Positions 34,856-46,928 of a DNA stretch of 64,000 nt are shown here, one piece after another. A program made the position numbers and the translations under genes. Location of the stretch: assembly GCF_046630445.1 (NCBI RefSeq), contig NC_092335.1, positions 633,320,001 to 633,384,000 on the forward strand, read 5' to 3'. The notes beneath the pieces are model-generated. The model was not told where the DNA came from. It made no database searches and saw only the letters and a program-made list of their open reading frames with translations. The number at the start of each line of letters is the position of its first letter. Positions within the stretch are counted from its first letter, which is position 1. This DNA comes from Rutidosis leptorrhynchoides. Lineage: Eukaryota > Streptophyta > Magnoliopsida > Asterales > Asteraceae.

Positions 34856-35963
34856 TTACGAGTTCTTTGATACGTCATTATCTAGATTTTAGTGTTCAAA
34901 ATTAAGTGGAACGTGTGTATGCACCAATCTGAAAGTAGATAACATAAAGAAAGTTCTGTCATTAAATAATTTCATGTTTTATGTGGTGTATTTGACTAAT
35001 GATTGTACACCTCTATTGAATTATATCTAGGTTGAATTACTATTATATTTAAGTGATGGTAATAAGTTATGATATGGAATATTAAGGATAATATTTCTTG
35101 AAATGATTGTGTTCTTTAAGCCAAAGTGTATGTGAAGTAATCGTTGCAATTTTTATAATACTGATTTTGGATTACTTACTGACTAATAAGTTCTCTTTCC
35201 TTATTGTAGGCTTCTAGTATGGGAAGAATGTTACCACAAAAAGTTACATTATCTTTCAAAACATGCATTCAGTTACATTTTTGCATCCGTTGAATAATAA
35301 CACCTCAAGTAGCAGGCGGGTAAGGCGAAAAGTAAGTTATTGATTTGCAGTTTATAATGAGTCTCATTGTGTAGTTGTTGATTGGGTCTCCTTGTTAAAG
35401 AGTAAGACTATTTCTAACCCTGACGAGGTAAATTGTGCACTTTTAAGTGAAAAAGTGGGTTTTTGACTGTGACTGTATTTGACCCCCGTTAACCCAAAAT
35501 GTCATGTTTTTGTGTCAAATATTTGGAGAGTGATGTGGTATAATCTGATTGGAAATTGGGTGGGAAAAATAAATAAATAACAAAAATATATTTAATATTA
35601 ATTGATAATTGGTTGGTTGTACCGTCAAGCTACCGTCAGTTTTTTGACTAAAGGATAAAAGCGTCAAAAAGTGACGCTGCAATATCATGGTTTCTTTCCG
35701 TCACTTGTTGCCACCTCAGCTTGACATTGGCAGCTGACGCTGCGATAAAAGCAGCCTAAAATCACAGCTGTAATGAGGCCAAAGTACATGAGGCATATAA
35801 TTTGAGGTAACTGTAAAAGAGTTCAAATGCAAATATTATTGGATGCGGGTTGTAAAGGAGTACAAATGCAATTTAGCTTTGGAGTTCATGGCTGGTCAAA
35901 AGGAGATGCACTTTTCTATTGGTTTTCTGTAACCCATTTTGATTTGTAAACTATGAGTTATTC
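34856..35963. other. Intergenic sequence, no gene seen
   Basis: Mostly AT-rich. Between about 35400 and 35760 there are short inverted repeats (for example AGCGTCAAAAAGTGACGCT at 35658-35676) that hint at a MITE, but I cannot fix its ends. Confidence 0.4.
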
Positions 35964-36087
35964 ACCCGGTACCAGGTGTCGCGCTCGGGGGGCTTGATTA
36001 CCCGAGGTTTTACCTTCTATGGGGGAGCCAATGTGCTCGTTGATAAGAGAGTTTCCTTGCTTACCAAAAAAAAAAAAAAAAAAAAAA
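35964..36087 (+). mobile_element. SINE-like 3' part with poly(A) tail
   Basis: A body containing GATTACCCGAGGTTTTACCT, GGGGGAGCCAATGTGCTCG and GAGAGTTTCCTTGCTTACC is followed directly by an A-run of about 21. This arrangement is typical of plant SINE 3' ends. No clear A and B boxes were found upstream, so the 5' end is uncertain. Confidence 0.4.
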
Positions 36088-36179
36088 TTATACTCGTTTT
36101 CAAAACAAATAAGAGAAATCTTTCATACATTAACAATATAATACTAATACTAAACTTTTACATAAAAATTATTATTAAA

Positions 36180-36400
36180 ATTCTTCGGGCCAGGTATACG
36201 AGTATGTGGGTCGGGTATATGGGTCGGGTAAACGGGTTTGTATCCAAAACCATACCCGAACCCGGATTTTTTTTTTTTTTTTTTGCAACCATTCTCATAC
36301 CCGCTCCATGACCCGACGGACTCGGGTCAGACCAAACCCAATTATGACGGGTTTCGGGTTTCCCCATTAGGTACACGTGATTTTGTCATCCCTAATTGTG
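36180..36400. repeat. GGGTCGGGTA-rich repeat, probable non-autonomous DNA transposon piece
   Basis: Repeated GGGTCGGGTA and CCCGAACCC words flank a T-run at 36268-36285. The right side ends with TTGTCATCCCTAA, a terminal word seen in some hAT-type MITEs. The left end and target duplication were not found. Confidence 0.35.
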
Positions 36401-36827
36401 GGAATATTTATACGCCATACGGCCATAGCACTAGACCAAACCACCTTTTGTTGAGGACAAAATAATAGTAATAGATACAATTTGCATACACTATAGATTA
36501 AACAAATCAGGGTATCTTACTAGTAAAACTAAAGTACTATATATGGGTCTCTACATAAAACATAAGTAAAAACCAAGAATTTATACACTCTTGCATAGAG
36601 AAAATATTTAAGGCATAAAATATGGTTTTTGTACGCTGCAGAACCCAATATGATTCATATTCACATATTTCAGAATGCGTTAGAAGTTTGATTATCGGCT
36701 GAATTTTCACAACATGTCCACACGAGCCATTGGATTAGATCTCGTTAGTAAAGTTGCCTTTAGATGAAATGTTTATAAAATGTCACTATTTATTGGCTCC
36801 TGCACAATGAAAAGTGGCTCGTTGATA

Positions 36828-39800
36828 CTAAGAACCATGAGGATGTGGATTATTTGGCCTCCGTCCTTGGTCCGCGAGTCTTTTCATAAGGTTAAGAACG
36901 GTAGGAACGATCTTGGTTGATAACGCAAGAATTCCTGGTAGCTGAAGACACGAAACAGAACAAAAGAAAAAAAATTAAATGATAGGTGTTGATATTAGGG
37001 ACTCCCTATCATGTAGAGGTGTAACGGGTTGGACAACTATTGAAACGAGTTAGCATCTCATTATATATGGAAGAAATCCCATTTGGGAAGTTTTATGATT
37101 TAAGAAGGGATTTTTTGTTGTTAAGGGTTATTAAATCAATTGTACATTACATAGCAGTTATCAATTATTTTTTAACTCGTAATCTTAATGACGATGTCGT
37201 TTGCAAAATCCTTTATGAATACCAGTGTTGTAAAAGTCGGCCGATGCGTCGTTTTTTTGGGTTCTCCGTCCCGTTTTTTCTGAAAACCGACTCAAAAGAC
37301 GGCCAAAGCTAAAAGTTCGGTCAAAGTCTGTCAAAACGGTCAAAGTTGGTCAAAACGGTCAAAATCAGTCAAATTTTCGTCAAGATGTGATATGTTTTAA
37401 AATTAGGGTTTGTTTTCATTTTTCGGGCCGCTCTTTTCTCTGTGTACTCGGTAACATTAATTGAGTTTGAAGTTTGATTGTATTTAAATTCAAGTTCTTA
37501 TTTAAGAAATTTATGGTACAGAATCAACTATTTTATACATATATAAATATATATTTGATAAATTATTAATAAAGTCAACGTTGGTCAACCACCGACCAAT
37601 GTGTCCCCGACGCGTCCCCGACTCGGCCGACGCGTCCTTTTTAGGTCTCGACCGAACAACCTTGATGAATACACATAGGGATACTTCGATAATTATCATA
37701 TTACTATATTTGCCCTGTTAGAGGGGAAAAAAAAAAAAAACATATCCCGAATAGACACATTTGGAGGTTGTGGGTTCAAGTTTCATTAGGAGACAATTAG
37801 TGTATGTGTATGATTGTACATATCATGTGAGGTAGGTTGTCAGATTGTTGTCATATATTATCAAAATCAAAATCAGATACAACGGGTTCCTGCAAATTAA
37901 ATTAAAACGTTAATCACGAGGTAATAAAAAACATGTATATACATAGACATATAAACTAAATCAGAAAGAACCTTAAAAGAGTCATGAATTCATTGAAACC
38001 CAATATAAACAAGGCAGCAATAGCCCATGGTGATGGTAACCTTCGCTTATTAGCTTCCTGAAAATCATAGCACGAAATGTATATCAACTAAAACCATATT
38101 TAACATAAAAAATGAACTTATCATGTGATTTTGTATAGTTATAGACCATAAAACTTAGTTCAAGTGCAGTATGACCCATGAATGTGTACTTATTTTCATC
38201 TATTCACCTATTATGACCCCCCATGCATGTGTGTGTACTGTGATGCCAAAACTTCTAGTTACTTAAATACAATACTATTACTAATTAATAAATGCAATTA
38301 TATTAAAGCCATATGTCTATTTATTTATTAACTATTAAAAATATATCACCAAAGATAATATTAAGAGTATTAAGAGGAACAATATAATGTAAACATGCCT
38401 GGGCAGAAATAGCTTGAGTAAAGGTATATTCTGTCTCCTTTTGAAACTGGGGGCACTGAATAGGCGAAATCAATGTATGTCTTTGTTGCTGGGACCTGGT
38501 TTAAAAGATAAATTTCCATAACATGTTGCAAAATAAACCGTAAAAATAAACTAAAAATGAAATCCGTATAGATTTAAAAAAAAAACGAAGTTTTGTGAGT
38601 TTAATTCAAACAATAGAAGTTCTCTTAGTTTGATACATACAATAGGAAAACAGTAAGTTAACAACATGTAATTTTCCTTCAATTTATTGAAACAAGCTAC
38701 TTTAGTAGGTCGTATGAACTAATTATACACTTTGAGCAACTTTAAACCAATATGAAATTTTTTGATTTTAGAGATAGAGTATAACCCAAATAAGGCTATT
38801 CATAAATAGATGGGTCGAAATTGCCACCTCTGACAACATTCATAAGTGATACCTTATTCCAGGTGCTCGAGGCCAATGGATCATTTGAAGTTGAGTTATT
38901 CACTGCAGCTATTGGATCCAACAGAGATAGGACTAGTGTTTCTGCAATCTTATCGACATCTCCATTCCATCCAAACAACGAATTGATTGACCAACACAGA
39001 TAACAACTTTAACGACTGAAAATTAATTTGAAAATTGATTAATAAAATAATCATGTATAATATGTTACAACTACAAATATTAATATTATTTGTATAATAA
39101 TGTGTAGACACTTACTAGCAGTGCGAGCTGTTTTAGTAGTAATTGCTCGAATATCTTCCTTTCCAGTCCAAACTCGAGGCATTTGATCATTATCATGATT
39201 AAATATGCTTATAAACCTGTGCACGGTTTTTTAGATAATCAGGTAAGAGTAAGAATATTTCCATTTATGACAACCATCATAAGTATAAAAAAAAAAGGGC
39301 ATAACATGTTGGGAGTGAACAAGTCATTTATAAGTTATAAATCGTTGAAATGACTAGTTGGCTTGTTCCAGATTTTTTTTGTTATTGTGAAATGAACACA
39401 GGTAATATTTATTGGGTCAAAACTACCACCTATTAAGAGGTTTACAGTAAAACGGGTCAATACCTCTCTTTCATGAGATATAAAGCTCGGCCGGCTTCTT
39501 CTTTAGCTTTCTTTTCAACCAAGTCCCGTGCATAATTCTCGAGTTCTTTAAGGAGCTCCTTTTTGGAGTCTTCTTTCATTTCAAAAAGCCCGAGAGTGCA
39601 GTCCAACACTACCTTGATAAAGTTTTTTAATTGCAGGCCAAGTATCATCTTTACTCGCTTGAATTGAAGAAGAGATTCAACTGGTCCCATATAATGCCTC
39701 CTTTAGTTTTGACTGCAGAAGAATTTACACAAATGATGCATATTATAATTATAATTCTAATAGTTGTTCAAATCAAAAAAGGTAAAAACTTTAAAGCTAA

Positions 39801-40605
39801 TTCCTTATGGATTAGTTACCTCATGTCGTGTAGAAAGATCAGATAGTTTCCCATTACGAACATCAGCAAGCAAGATCATTTGAAAGCTTTTCCATTTATT
39901 TAGACGAGTCCCACTCAACTTGTTTGATAATGGCCCCTAGACAGCAGGTGCACTAGTTATTTATAAGGAAAAAACTAAGATTTTTTTTTTCCCACACGTA
40001 GGGTCAACTTTAACTCGATCCATTTCATCCTTATCAAAATGGCAAAACTACATGTTTTTGACCCATTACCTAACCTGCCCATTTTGCCACCACTAGTAAG
40101 TTGTCATAAAAAAGTTGTAGGTAATACCTTCACATTGTCCATTAATTAGTTTCATGATTGACGCTTTGCAATTACGAGCAGCTACTGCAAACCCTTGTCC
40201 TTCACTCAAAGCCCTATCAAATGCTTTATTGAATTTTTCCAGTGTCTCAAACCTTATGTGTTGCAATGTTAATTGGTAGGCAGGTTGAACAATCTAATAA
40301 ATAAAATACAAGGAACAATGAGGAGAAGTGATAATATGAAATATATACAATAAAAATCATAACATAAGATTATAAGCTTGTTTATTAATGATGGAAAGAA
40401 AGTATAGAGCTTAATAAGGTTTATGAAATATATCATTTAATGTTAAAGGTAAATATATATAAACTTTAAAACTCATAATAATGCAAACGACCACATAGGA
40501 ATATTACTTACTTGTAACAATTTCTCTTCCATCTGCTTTCTCTTTGCATTGCAGTCCTAACATCTTTCTCAAAAAGTATAGTCTCCTCATCATATCTTCA
40601 AAAAA
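36828..40605 (-). pseudogene. RHD3/SEY1-like dynamin-family GTPase pseudogene, C-terminal half
   Basis: Exons on the minus strand, right to left: 40605-40512 (AKRKQMEEKLLQ), 40293-40128 (IVQPAYQLTLQHIRFETLEK), about 39700-39464 (LLKELENYARDLVEKKAKEE), 39216-39116 ([20 protein letters not shown]), about 38980-38865 (DKIAETLVLSLLD and DPLASSTWNK), 38495-38399 (KETEYTFTQAISAQ), 38057-37972 ([20 protein letters not shown]), a NPLYL piece near 37885, and 36941-36828 (LPGILALSTKIVPTVLNLMK then a stop). These are ordered motifs of the plant ROOT HAIR DEFECTIVE 3 family, which fuses and shapes endoplasmic reticulum tubules. The N-terminal GTPase domain is absent. Frame changes occur in the exons near 40555, 39650 and 38470. 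The hydrophobic hairpin region after NPLYL is interrupted by inserted DNA, including a hAT MITE. One intron has a GC donor (38398-38397). Confidence 0.85.
37223..37664. mobile_element. hAT-type MITE inside the RHD3-like pseudogene
   Basis: An element of 442 bases with ends CAGTGTTGTAAAAGTCGG and, reversed, CAAGGTTGTTCGGT. A perfect 8-bp target duplication, ATGAATAC, is at 37215-37222 and 37665-37672. The interior has repeated GGTCAAA words and GGCCGA/TCGGCC near both ends. A relative lies at 45958-46342. Confidence 0.85.
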
Positions 40606-40834
40606 GAATTCGTCAGAAATAAATATGTGAGCACAAAAAAATATTTGAAATCTTGCTTAAAGTTAACATTGTATATACATTATTAGTTATACAAAAATAA
40701 GAAAATGGAAGATAACAACATAGTACAATTTAACTAAAACTAGTACGTAGATATAGAATAAAATCACCATAGGCTCTTAACGAAAGATAATTTAACCTCA
40801 AAATGAAGTATCATCACTTTGGAAGATGGCAATT
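40606..40834. other. AT-rich spacer upstream of the RHD3-like remnant
   Basis: No exon of the missing GTPase half was found here. Confidence 0.4.
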
Positions 40835-41140
40835 AGAGGTGATAAAGTGAAGAGTTATGTGGGTTGGGTAATGAGTCAAAATGAATGCGTACGGGTCAAA
40901 ATGTGTATAGTGTGGTTGATCCGAAATATTTTAATTACACAATATTAAATAGAGAACCCACGTGTCAGATAGGATTACAAAAGTTGCATTATTTCTATTA
41001 TTAAAGTTATGATATAAAATATTAAGGGTTTTATTATGCATTTAAAAAAACACCTTTGGGCAACTTTTAACCCAACTGATGACCTGTTTCTTCTCCGAAT
41101 TGACCTATTCATAAGTAAATGTGTCCAAATCGCCACCTCT
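40835..41140. mobile_element. MITE with AGAGGTG terminal repeats
   Basis: An element of 306 bases. The left end reads AGAGGTGATAAAGTG and the right end ATCGCCACCTCT. AATT flanks both sides. Pieces with the same CGCCACCTCT or TTGCCACCTCT end and GGGTCAAA words also lie near 38700-38830 and 39990-40095, so related copies entered the neighbouring pseudogene introns. Confidence 0.55.
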
Positions 41141-41189
41141 AATTGCAAAACAGACTAAAGACCAGGACCTCATAATCTATTCTTCAAAA

Positions 41190-42592
41190 ATTTCAAAAGT
41201 TATTAAAATGTTTTGAAAAAGTCTCGGGTTTGAAAATTAACTTCAATAAAAGCCAAGTGTTCGGTCTCGGTGTCCCACAAACCGAAATTGATATAGTGGC
41301 TAGTGGAGTTGGTTGTAAAGTTGGAGAATTCCCGTTCACTTATCTTGGCTTACCTATGGGTCGAAATATGAGCCGAGTGGAAAATTGGAAACCCCGTTAT
41401 TGAGAAATTTAACTCTCGTCTTGCGAATTGGAAAGCAAAAACAGTCTCTTTTGGGGGAAGGTTAACGCTAATCAAATCGGTCCTTAATAGTCTACCGTTA
41501 TATTACTTTTCTCTCTTTCGTGCGCCTTTGAGTGTCTTAAAAACCCTTGAGTGTATTCGTAGAAATTTCTTTTGGGGCGGGTCGGGTGATAATTCAAAAA
41601 CTCCTTGGGTCAAATGGGATGATGCTCTTTTGCCTTACGGTGAAGGAGGTCTTAACATCGGTACTTTGCGGGCGAAAAATCTTGCATTATTGGGTAAATG
41701 GTTGTGGCGGGCTAAATTGGAGCCTAACTCTCTTTGGGTCACGACTTTAAAAAGTATTCATGGTGCTAACGGACTACTCTTACCTTCGGGCCTCTCCGGG
41801 TCAAAAGGAAAGAGTGGTGTATGGTTTAATATCTTGCGCGCAGGTTCACATATCGAGAAGAAGACAGGATTACAGTTCGCGAATTCGTTCAGCAGGCTAA
41901 TCCGGGATGGAGTTTCAACAAGTTTCTGGTCAGACTGCTGGTTAGGCGAAATCCCACTCGAATCCAGGTTCGGGAGATTATTCAAGCTCGACCAAGAACA
42001 GCATGCAAGCGTCTTCGAAAGAGTACGTTGGTCAGAAGGCGACATGGAATTCCATGTCAACGAGAGAGATTACTGGTAGAACACGAGGAGAACTGGAAGA
42101 TTTAATTTCACTACTAAACGAGTATCACAAAAAAGATCAAAGTTTCGACTCTTGGGTATGGCGTCTAGCATCGAATGGGGTGTTCTCAACAAAAAAGTTA
42201 TCATCACTTATCGATGAGAAGCTTCATTCAGACTCGAAGGAGAACGCAAGATCCTACATTAAAAAATAATTTGGTTCCTTTTAAAGTAGAAATTTTCATA
42301 TGGAGGGTATTGAAAAGGCGTATCCCGGTCCGTACCGAACTCGATAAGAGAGGTAGGACACCGTTAGATGCCCTCTATGTGACGATGATGTGGAAACAAC
42401 CGAGCATTCTATGATTTTTTGTCGGCACTCGATGGAAATTTGGGATAAAGTATACAAATGGTGGAAGTTGGGTTCGTTCGCAAAAACTTTAATAATCGAC
42501 CTCTCTCCTTTTTGGGGTCAAAAGTTTGGCAAGCAATGGAAATCTTCCAGTTCTTCATTATTTGGTATCCAGAGCTCATGTTTTGGCCAAAC
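41190..42592 (+). mobile_element. LINE (L1-type) remnant: reverse transcriptase end and zf-RVT domain
   Basis: Frames give FEKVSGLKINFNKSQVFGLG, FPFTYLGLPMGRNMSRVENW, FNSRLANWKAKTVSFGGRLT and LIKSVLNSLPLYYFSLFRAP, followed by RNFFWGG and the linker typical of plant L1 elements. The zf-RVT part follows: WVWRLASNGVFSTKK, FIWRVLKRRIPVRTEL and MIFCRHSMEIWDKVYKWW. The reading changes frame near 41400, near 42070 and between 42270 and 42480, so it is dead. The endonuclease and the catalytic start of the reverse transcriptase are missing, as is the 3' end, which gives way to a gag start at 42594. Confidence 0.85.
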
Positions 42593-42593
42593 A

Positions 42594-43560
42594 ATGTTTC
42601 GTGGAGGTTATCGAGGAGGCTATTGCAGAACCGCCGACCGAGGCAGCGATGGAGATAATCGTAGACACGCCGAAAGAGGCAACGAAGACCCTCGAGACAC
42701 AGAAATTGAACGATTATATAAGCGAATCGCCGAGTTGGAACTGAACCAACAACGATTCCCTACGCGCTACGATTCGGAAAGAATCGATTCAGAATCCATT
42801 TATGATATTGAACCCATCTATGATACAGATGGTGAAGATGGAGAATCCATCTATGATACCGAACCCATCTATGATACTAATGGTGAGGATTTTTTTTCTT
42901 TTTCTGAAATTAAAGAAGAGGAAATTGTTGATAATGGTGTGGTTGTCCAAGGTGCTATATTGACAGGTGAAAGCAACCAAACGGAACAAGTTTTCTCAAC
43001 CTATTTTGATAATCAACTTGGTGTTTTGGTTCAAGTATTCAAAGGTCCGAAGCACAAGAGTCATAGTCCCAATGATAAGGAAAGGTTATCAAAGAGAGAC
43101 ACTGAAATAATGGTGCAACAGTCTGAGGAATTTGAAGACAAGATAAAGGAGCGGGAGGGTAACTTCTCAACTGATGCGTGTTCGGTTTTCTTCTTAGACT
43201 CGAGGACAAGTCTTTTCGAAGAAGGGGAAGATGATGTATATCCGTATGATCCAGGCGGGTCTAATTTTATTTATAAAGTGGGCTGCCTACGTTGGACTAA
43301 GAAAGAAACGTTGGGCCAGATTAATTTAAGCAAGCAATTAAAATTAATTGGGACAGCAATATATAAATCAATATATTAGTGTGGATTACAAAATACAACT
43401 TGGGCCAGCTGGAAGTCAACATTATCTGCTCACTCTTGGAGATTTGATTTAGAAGACTTTTTATCTTTTATTAATTATATATTATATTACGTTCTTATCT
43501 TTTACTAAAATAGATCCTTATCTTCTTACACTTAATGTAAAAATTGATCGTGGCCAAACA
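42594..43560 (+). mobile_element. CRM-like Ty3-gypsy fragment: gag head next to pol tail, plus strand
   Basis: Coding-like sequence starts MFRGGYRGGYCRTADRGSDG and has an NEDPRDTEIERLYKRIAELE stretch, as at the start of gag in a common plant Ty3-gypsy group. It then passes through an acidic repeat (SIYDTEPIYDT occurs twice) and ends with LDSRTSLFEEGEDDVYPYD, which resembles the last residues of pol in that group. Reverse transcriptase and integrase are absent. About 180 bases of LTR-like sequence follow. This is an internally deleted or non-autonomous derivative, treated as a fossil. Confidence 0.6.
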
Positions 43561-45494
43561 AACAGGAAGAATGCAACAGAGAATGGAAGAAGCCTGCAGC
43601 TGATTTTATTGCTATTCGATAATCATAAAATAAAAGTGCCGATACAACTGGCTCCAGGCCTTATTTAACAACCTAAAAAAAGAAGATAAGGATAAACATA
43701 AGAAATTTAAATTCAAATAAATTCTAGAATAATCTCTAGAACCCAGCTGCAAGCAATCTTGTTTTCTGCATTACTTCACGCCTCTATTAGGCCCAATGAT
43801 CAGCCCAAACTTGGAGTCTCCAAAATATTCCAGCAACCCAGCACTCTTGTTTTTCTTTCGGTACACCTGAGCCCACCTATTTCTTCCATCTCCATCATCG
43901 ATCAATGATTCTGCATCATCCTCCCCCCCTTCAGAAGGACTCGACCTCGAGTCTAGATTCGGGTCATCATCACCGAGGTATGGAGAGATCCGCGACGTTA
44001 AAAGTTGCAGAAACATTATAATGCCCAGGTAAGGCAATTTTGTATGCATTGTCGTTAATCTTTTTGACAACCCGAAAAGGTCCATCAGCACGCGGTTGTA
44101 ATTTACCAAAACGACCTCCCGGAAAACGTTCCTTTCTCAAATGAATCCACACAAGATCTCCTTCCCGAAACACAATCTGCTTGCGCCGCTTATCAACCCG
44201 CTGTTTTATACACCTCATTTTGTTTAGTTATACGCGAGTGCACCTGATGATGTAAGGATTTCATATGATCAGCAAGCTCCAGTCCAGCAGGTGACACCTC
44301 CTGATGGGTACTTTTCGGTAGCAAGTCTAGAGGGGTAATAGGTTGCCTGCCGTACACAAGTTCAAAAGGTGTGCGTCCCGTAGTGCGATTAACAGAGGAG
44401 TTAAAAGCAAACTCAGCCTGCGGTAAAGTAAGATCCCATTGTTTGGGATGTTCACCCACAAGACTCCGCAACAGATTTCCCAAGCTACGGTTGACGACCT
44501 CAGTTTGCCCATCCGTTTGCGGATGGTGTGAGCTACTAAATTGAAGTTTCGATCCCACTCGAGCCCACAAAGTACGCCAAAAATGACTAATGAATTTAAC
44601 GTCCCGATCGGAAGTGATAGTTTTCGGGATCCCATGTAGCTTCACAATTTCAGAAAAATATAACCGTGCCACTTGACTAGCATCGAAGGTCTTGTTGCAT
44701 GGCACAAAATGGGCCATCTTGGAAAAACGATCAACCACTACCATTATCGAGTCCTTATTCCGTTGTGTTCGTGGTAATCCAAGCACAAAATCAAGGCTAA
44801 TATCCTCCCAAGGACCATCGGGAACTGGTAATGGCGTATATAACCCGGCATTCGTTCCGTGGGTTTTAGCAATGTGGCACACTCGACACCGAGCCACAAT
44901 ACGGTTGACATCCCTTTCCATACGCGGCCAATAAAATCGTTCTTTAATTGCCGCGAGTGTTTTATTCATTCCGAAGTGGCCACCTAAACCCCCAGCATGT
45001 GTTTCAGTAATGACGGCTTCCCTGCTTGATCCACCTGGTACACATAACCGAGAATGTTTGAACAAATAGCCCTCACAGATATTGTATGAACCGAAAGTAC
45101 CAGAAGAGCATTTGTCCCACACAAACTTAAAATCCCGATCAGTTGCATATAACTCGTGCCATTGTTCAAACCCAGTCACACGAATACTCATAGTACTGAG
45201 TAAAGAATGCCTTCGGCTCAAAGCATCAGCGACTTGATTCAACACCCCTGATTTGTGCTTAATAACAAAGGTATATGCTTGTAAGGCTTCAACCCATTTG
45301 GCGTGACGCGGGTTTAATTTATGTTGCCCATGAATATACTTAAGAGACTCATGATCCGAATATAAAATAAATTCGGCCGGGAGTAAATAATGTCGCCAAA
45401 CCTCGAGGGATCGGACAATCGCATAGAACTCACGGTCATAAGTGGAATACCGACGCCTCACATCGTTGAGCTTTTCGCTAAAAAAATTGATCAC
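43560..45494 (-). mobile_element. CRM-like Ty3-gypsy fragment: RNase H to integrase end, minus strand
   Basis: On the minus strand the sequence reads RNase H (RRRYSTYDREFYAIVRSLEV), an integrase HHCC finger (near 45000-44870), the DDE core (VVVDRFSKMAHFVPCNKTFD; HGIPKTITSDRDVKFISHFW; HHPQTDGQTEVVNRSLGNLL) and the end LVWIHLRKERFPGGRFGKLQ with NVSATFNVADLS. This tail is typical of the CRM lineage of chromoviruses. About 200 bases of LTR-like sequence follow (43770-43560). The gag to reverse transcriptase part is missing, because the fragment is cut at 45494 by an A-run and AAT microsatellite. The coding region has about one break. Confidence 0.8.
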
Positions 45495-45510
45495 TTTGCT
45501 AAAATGAGGT

Positions 45511-45776
<266 letters not shown>

Positions 45777-45908
45777 GAGTAGTTGCCTTCCTTTGAATGC
45801 ATCCATTTCTTTAAAATTCGTTTGAAATAGATGATTTAAAAGTGTCGCTGACTAACTGGCTTTGCGAGACTGAATTTGGAAAACTGATTGAATAAAGGTT
45901 TTTATATG

Positions 45909-45955
45909 TTAACATTAATGTTAATGTTAATGTTAATGTTAATGTTAATGTTAAA
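45909..45955. repeat. TTAATG hexamer array
   Basis: Seven to eight tandem TTAATG units directly left of the MITE at 45958. Confidence 0.9.
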
Positions 45956-45957
45956 GG

Positions 45958-46342
45958 CAAAGTTGTAAAAAGACGCGAGTCGGGGACGTATTGGCCATGC
46001 CTAAAAAATGACGCGTCGGACGAAGCAACGGCGATGCAACAGGCCTTGACTAACGTTGACTTTTTAAAATAGTTTTATTAAATATATATTTATATATAAT
46101 ATTATATAGATCAAATTTTTAAATATAAATATAAACTATATTTATAATAAACATGAATAATTAACAATTATTAACAATATTACAAAAAAAAATAAAAAAT
46201 TTGACTGACTTTGACCGACTTTGACCAACTTTTTCCGAGTTAGACCGACTTTTTCCGACTTTGACCGACTTTTTACCTTTGGGCTTTGACCGACTTTTTA
46301 GCAACGACGCGTCAGCCGACTCGGCCGACTTTTGCAACACTA
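45958..46342. mobile_element. hAT-type MITE related to 37223-37664
   Basis: The left end is CAAAGTTGTAAAAAGACGCG and the right end, reversed, is TAGTGTTGCAAAAGTCGGCC. The flanks GTTAAAGG and CTTAAAAG agree at six of eight positions, a decayed target duplication. The interior has the same GACTTTGACCGACTTT words as its relative. Confidence 0.7.
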
Positions 46343-46523
46343 CTTAAAAGTGAAGTGATTTGGGCTTGGGTATTGGGTTAACCCGTTTATAAATGGTCAG
46401 CCCATTGATTATTTGAATCGTTGGTGAATTATAAAAAAAATACGACCTCACAAAACTCCATCAGTTATTTTTCAACCATTACACGAGGAGTTGAGGACAA
46501 ATTAAACTATCAATTATCACTAA

Positions 46524-46925
46524 TGGTGCGTTTGATAAAACTGAATGATTTAGCGTTGAATGGTTCAGAATCTCAATGATTAAAAGCCTCTGAATAAAGT
46601 TTGCTCTGAATGAAAATAAGCTGTTTGATAATTATTTAGAATAAACGATATAAACCGAGTTAAATTACTTTATCAAAGTGTAACATGAATAAAATATTCA
46701 ATATACTTGTTAGCTAAGTGTTTAGGATAGGATTTGAGGAGAAAATTATAGAAAATTTAGGCTCTTAATGGTTAAGAGAGTGTTTCATCTCTGAATGGTT
46801 TAGCACTGAATTCTGAACCATTCAGCACCATATGTTATTCAGAGGTCAGAAACAAACGCACTGAATGTTGAATGGTTCAGCATTCAGCAATGAACCATTT
46901 CATTAAGAGGCAAACAAACGCACCC
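46524..46925. mobile_element. Tourist-like (PIF/Harbinger) MITE
   Basis: An element of 402 bases flanked by TAA on both sides (46521-46523 and 46926-46928). The ends are TGGTGCGTTTGATAAAAC and, reversed, GGGTGCGTTTGTTTGCC. The interior has repeated GAATGGTTCAG and CTGAACCATTC words that can fold back. Confidence 0.75.
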
Positions 46926-46928
46926 TAA

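Noticed and set aside
35400-35760. A MITE
   Set aside because: Short inverted repeats are visible, but matching ends and a target duplication could not be found.
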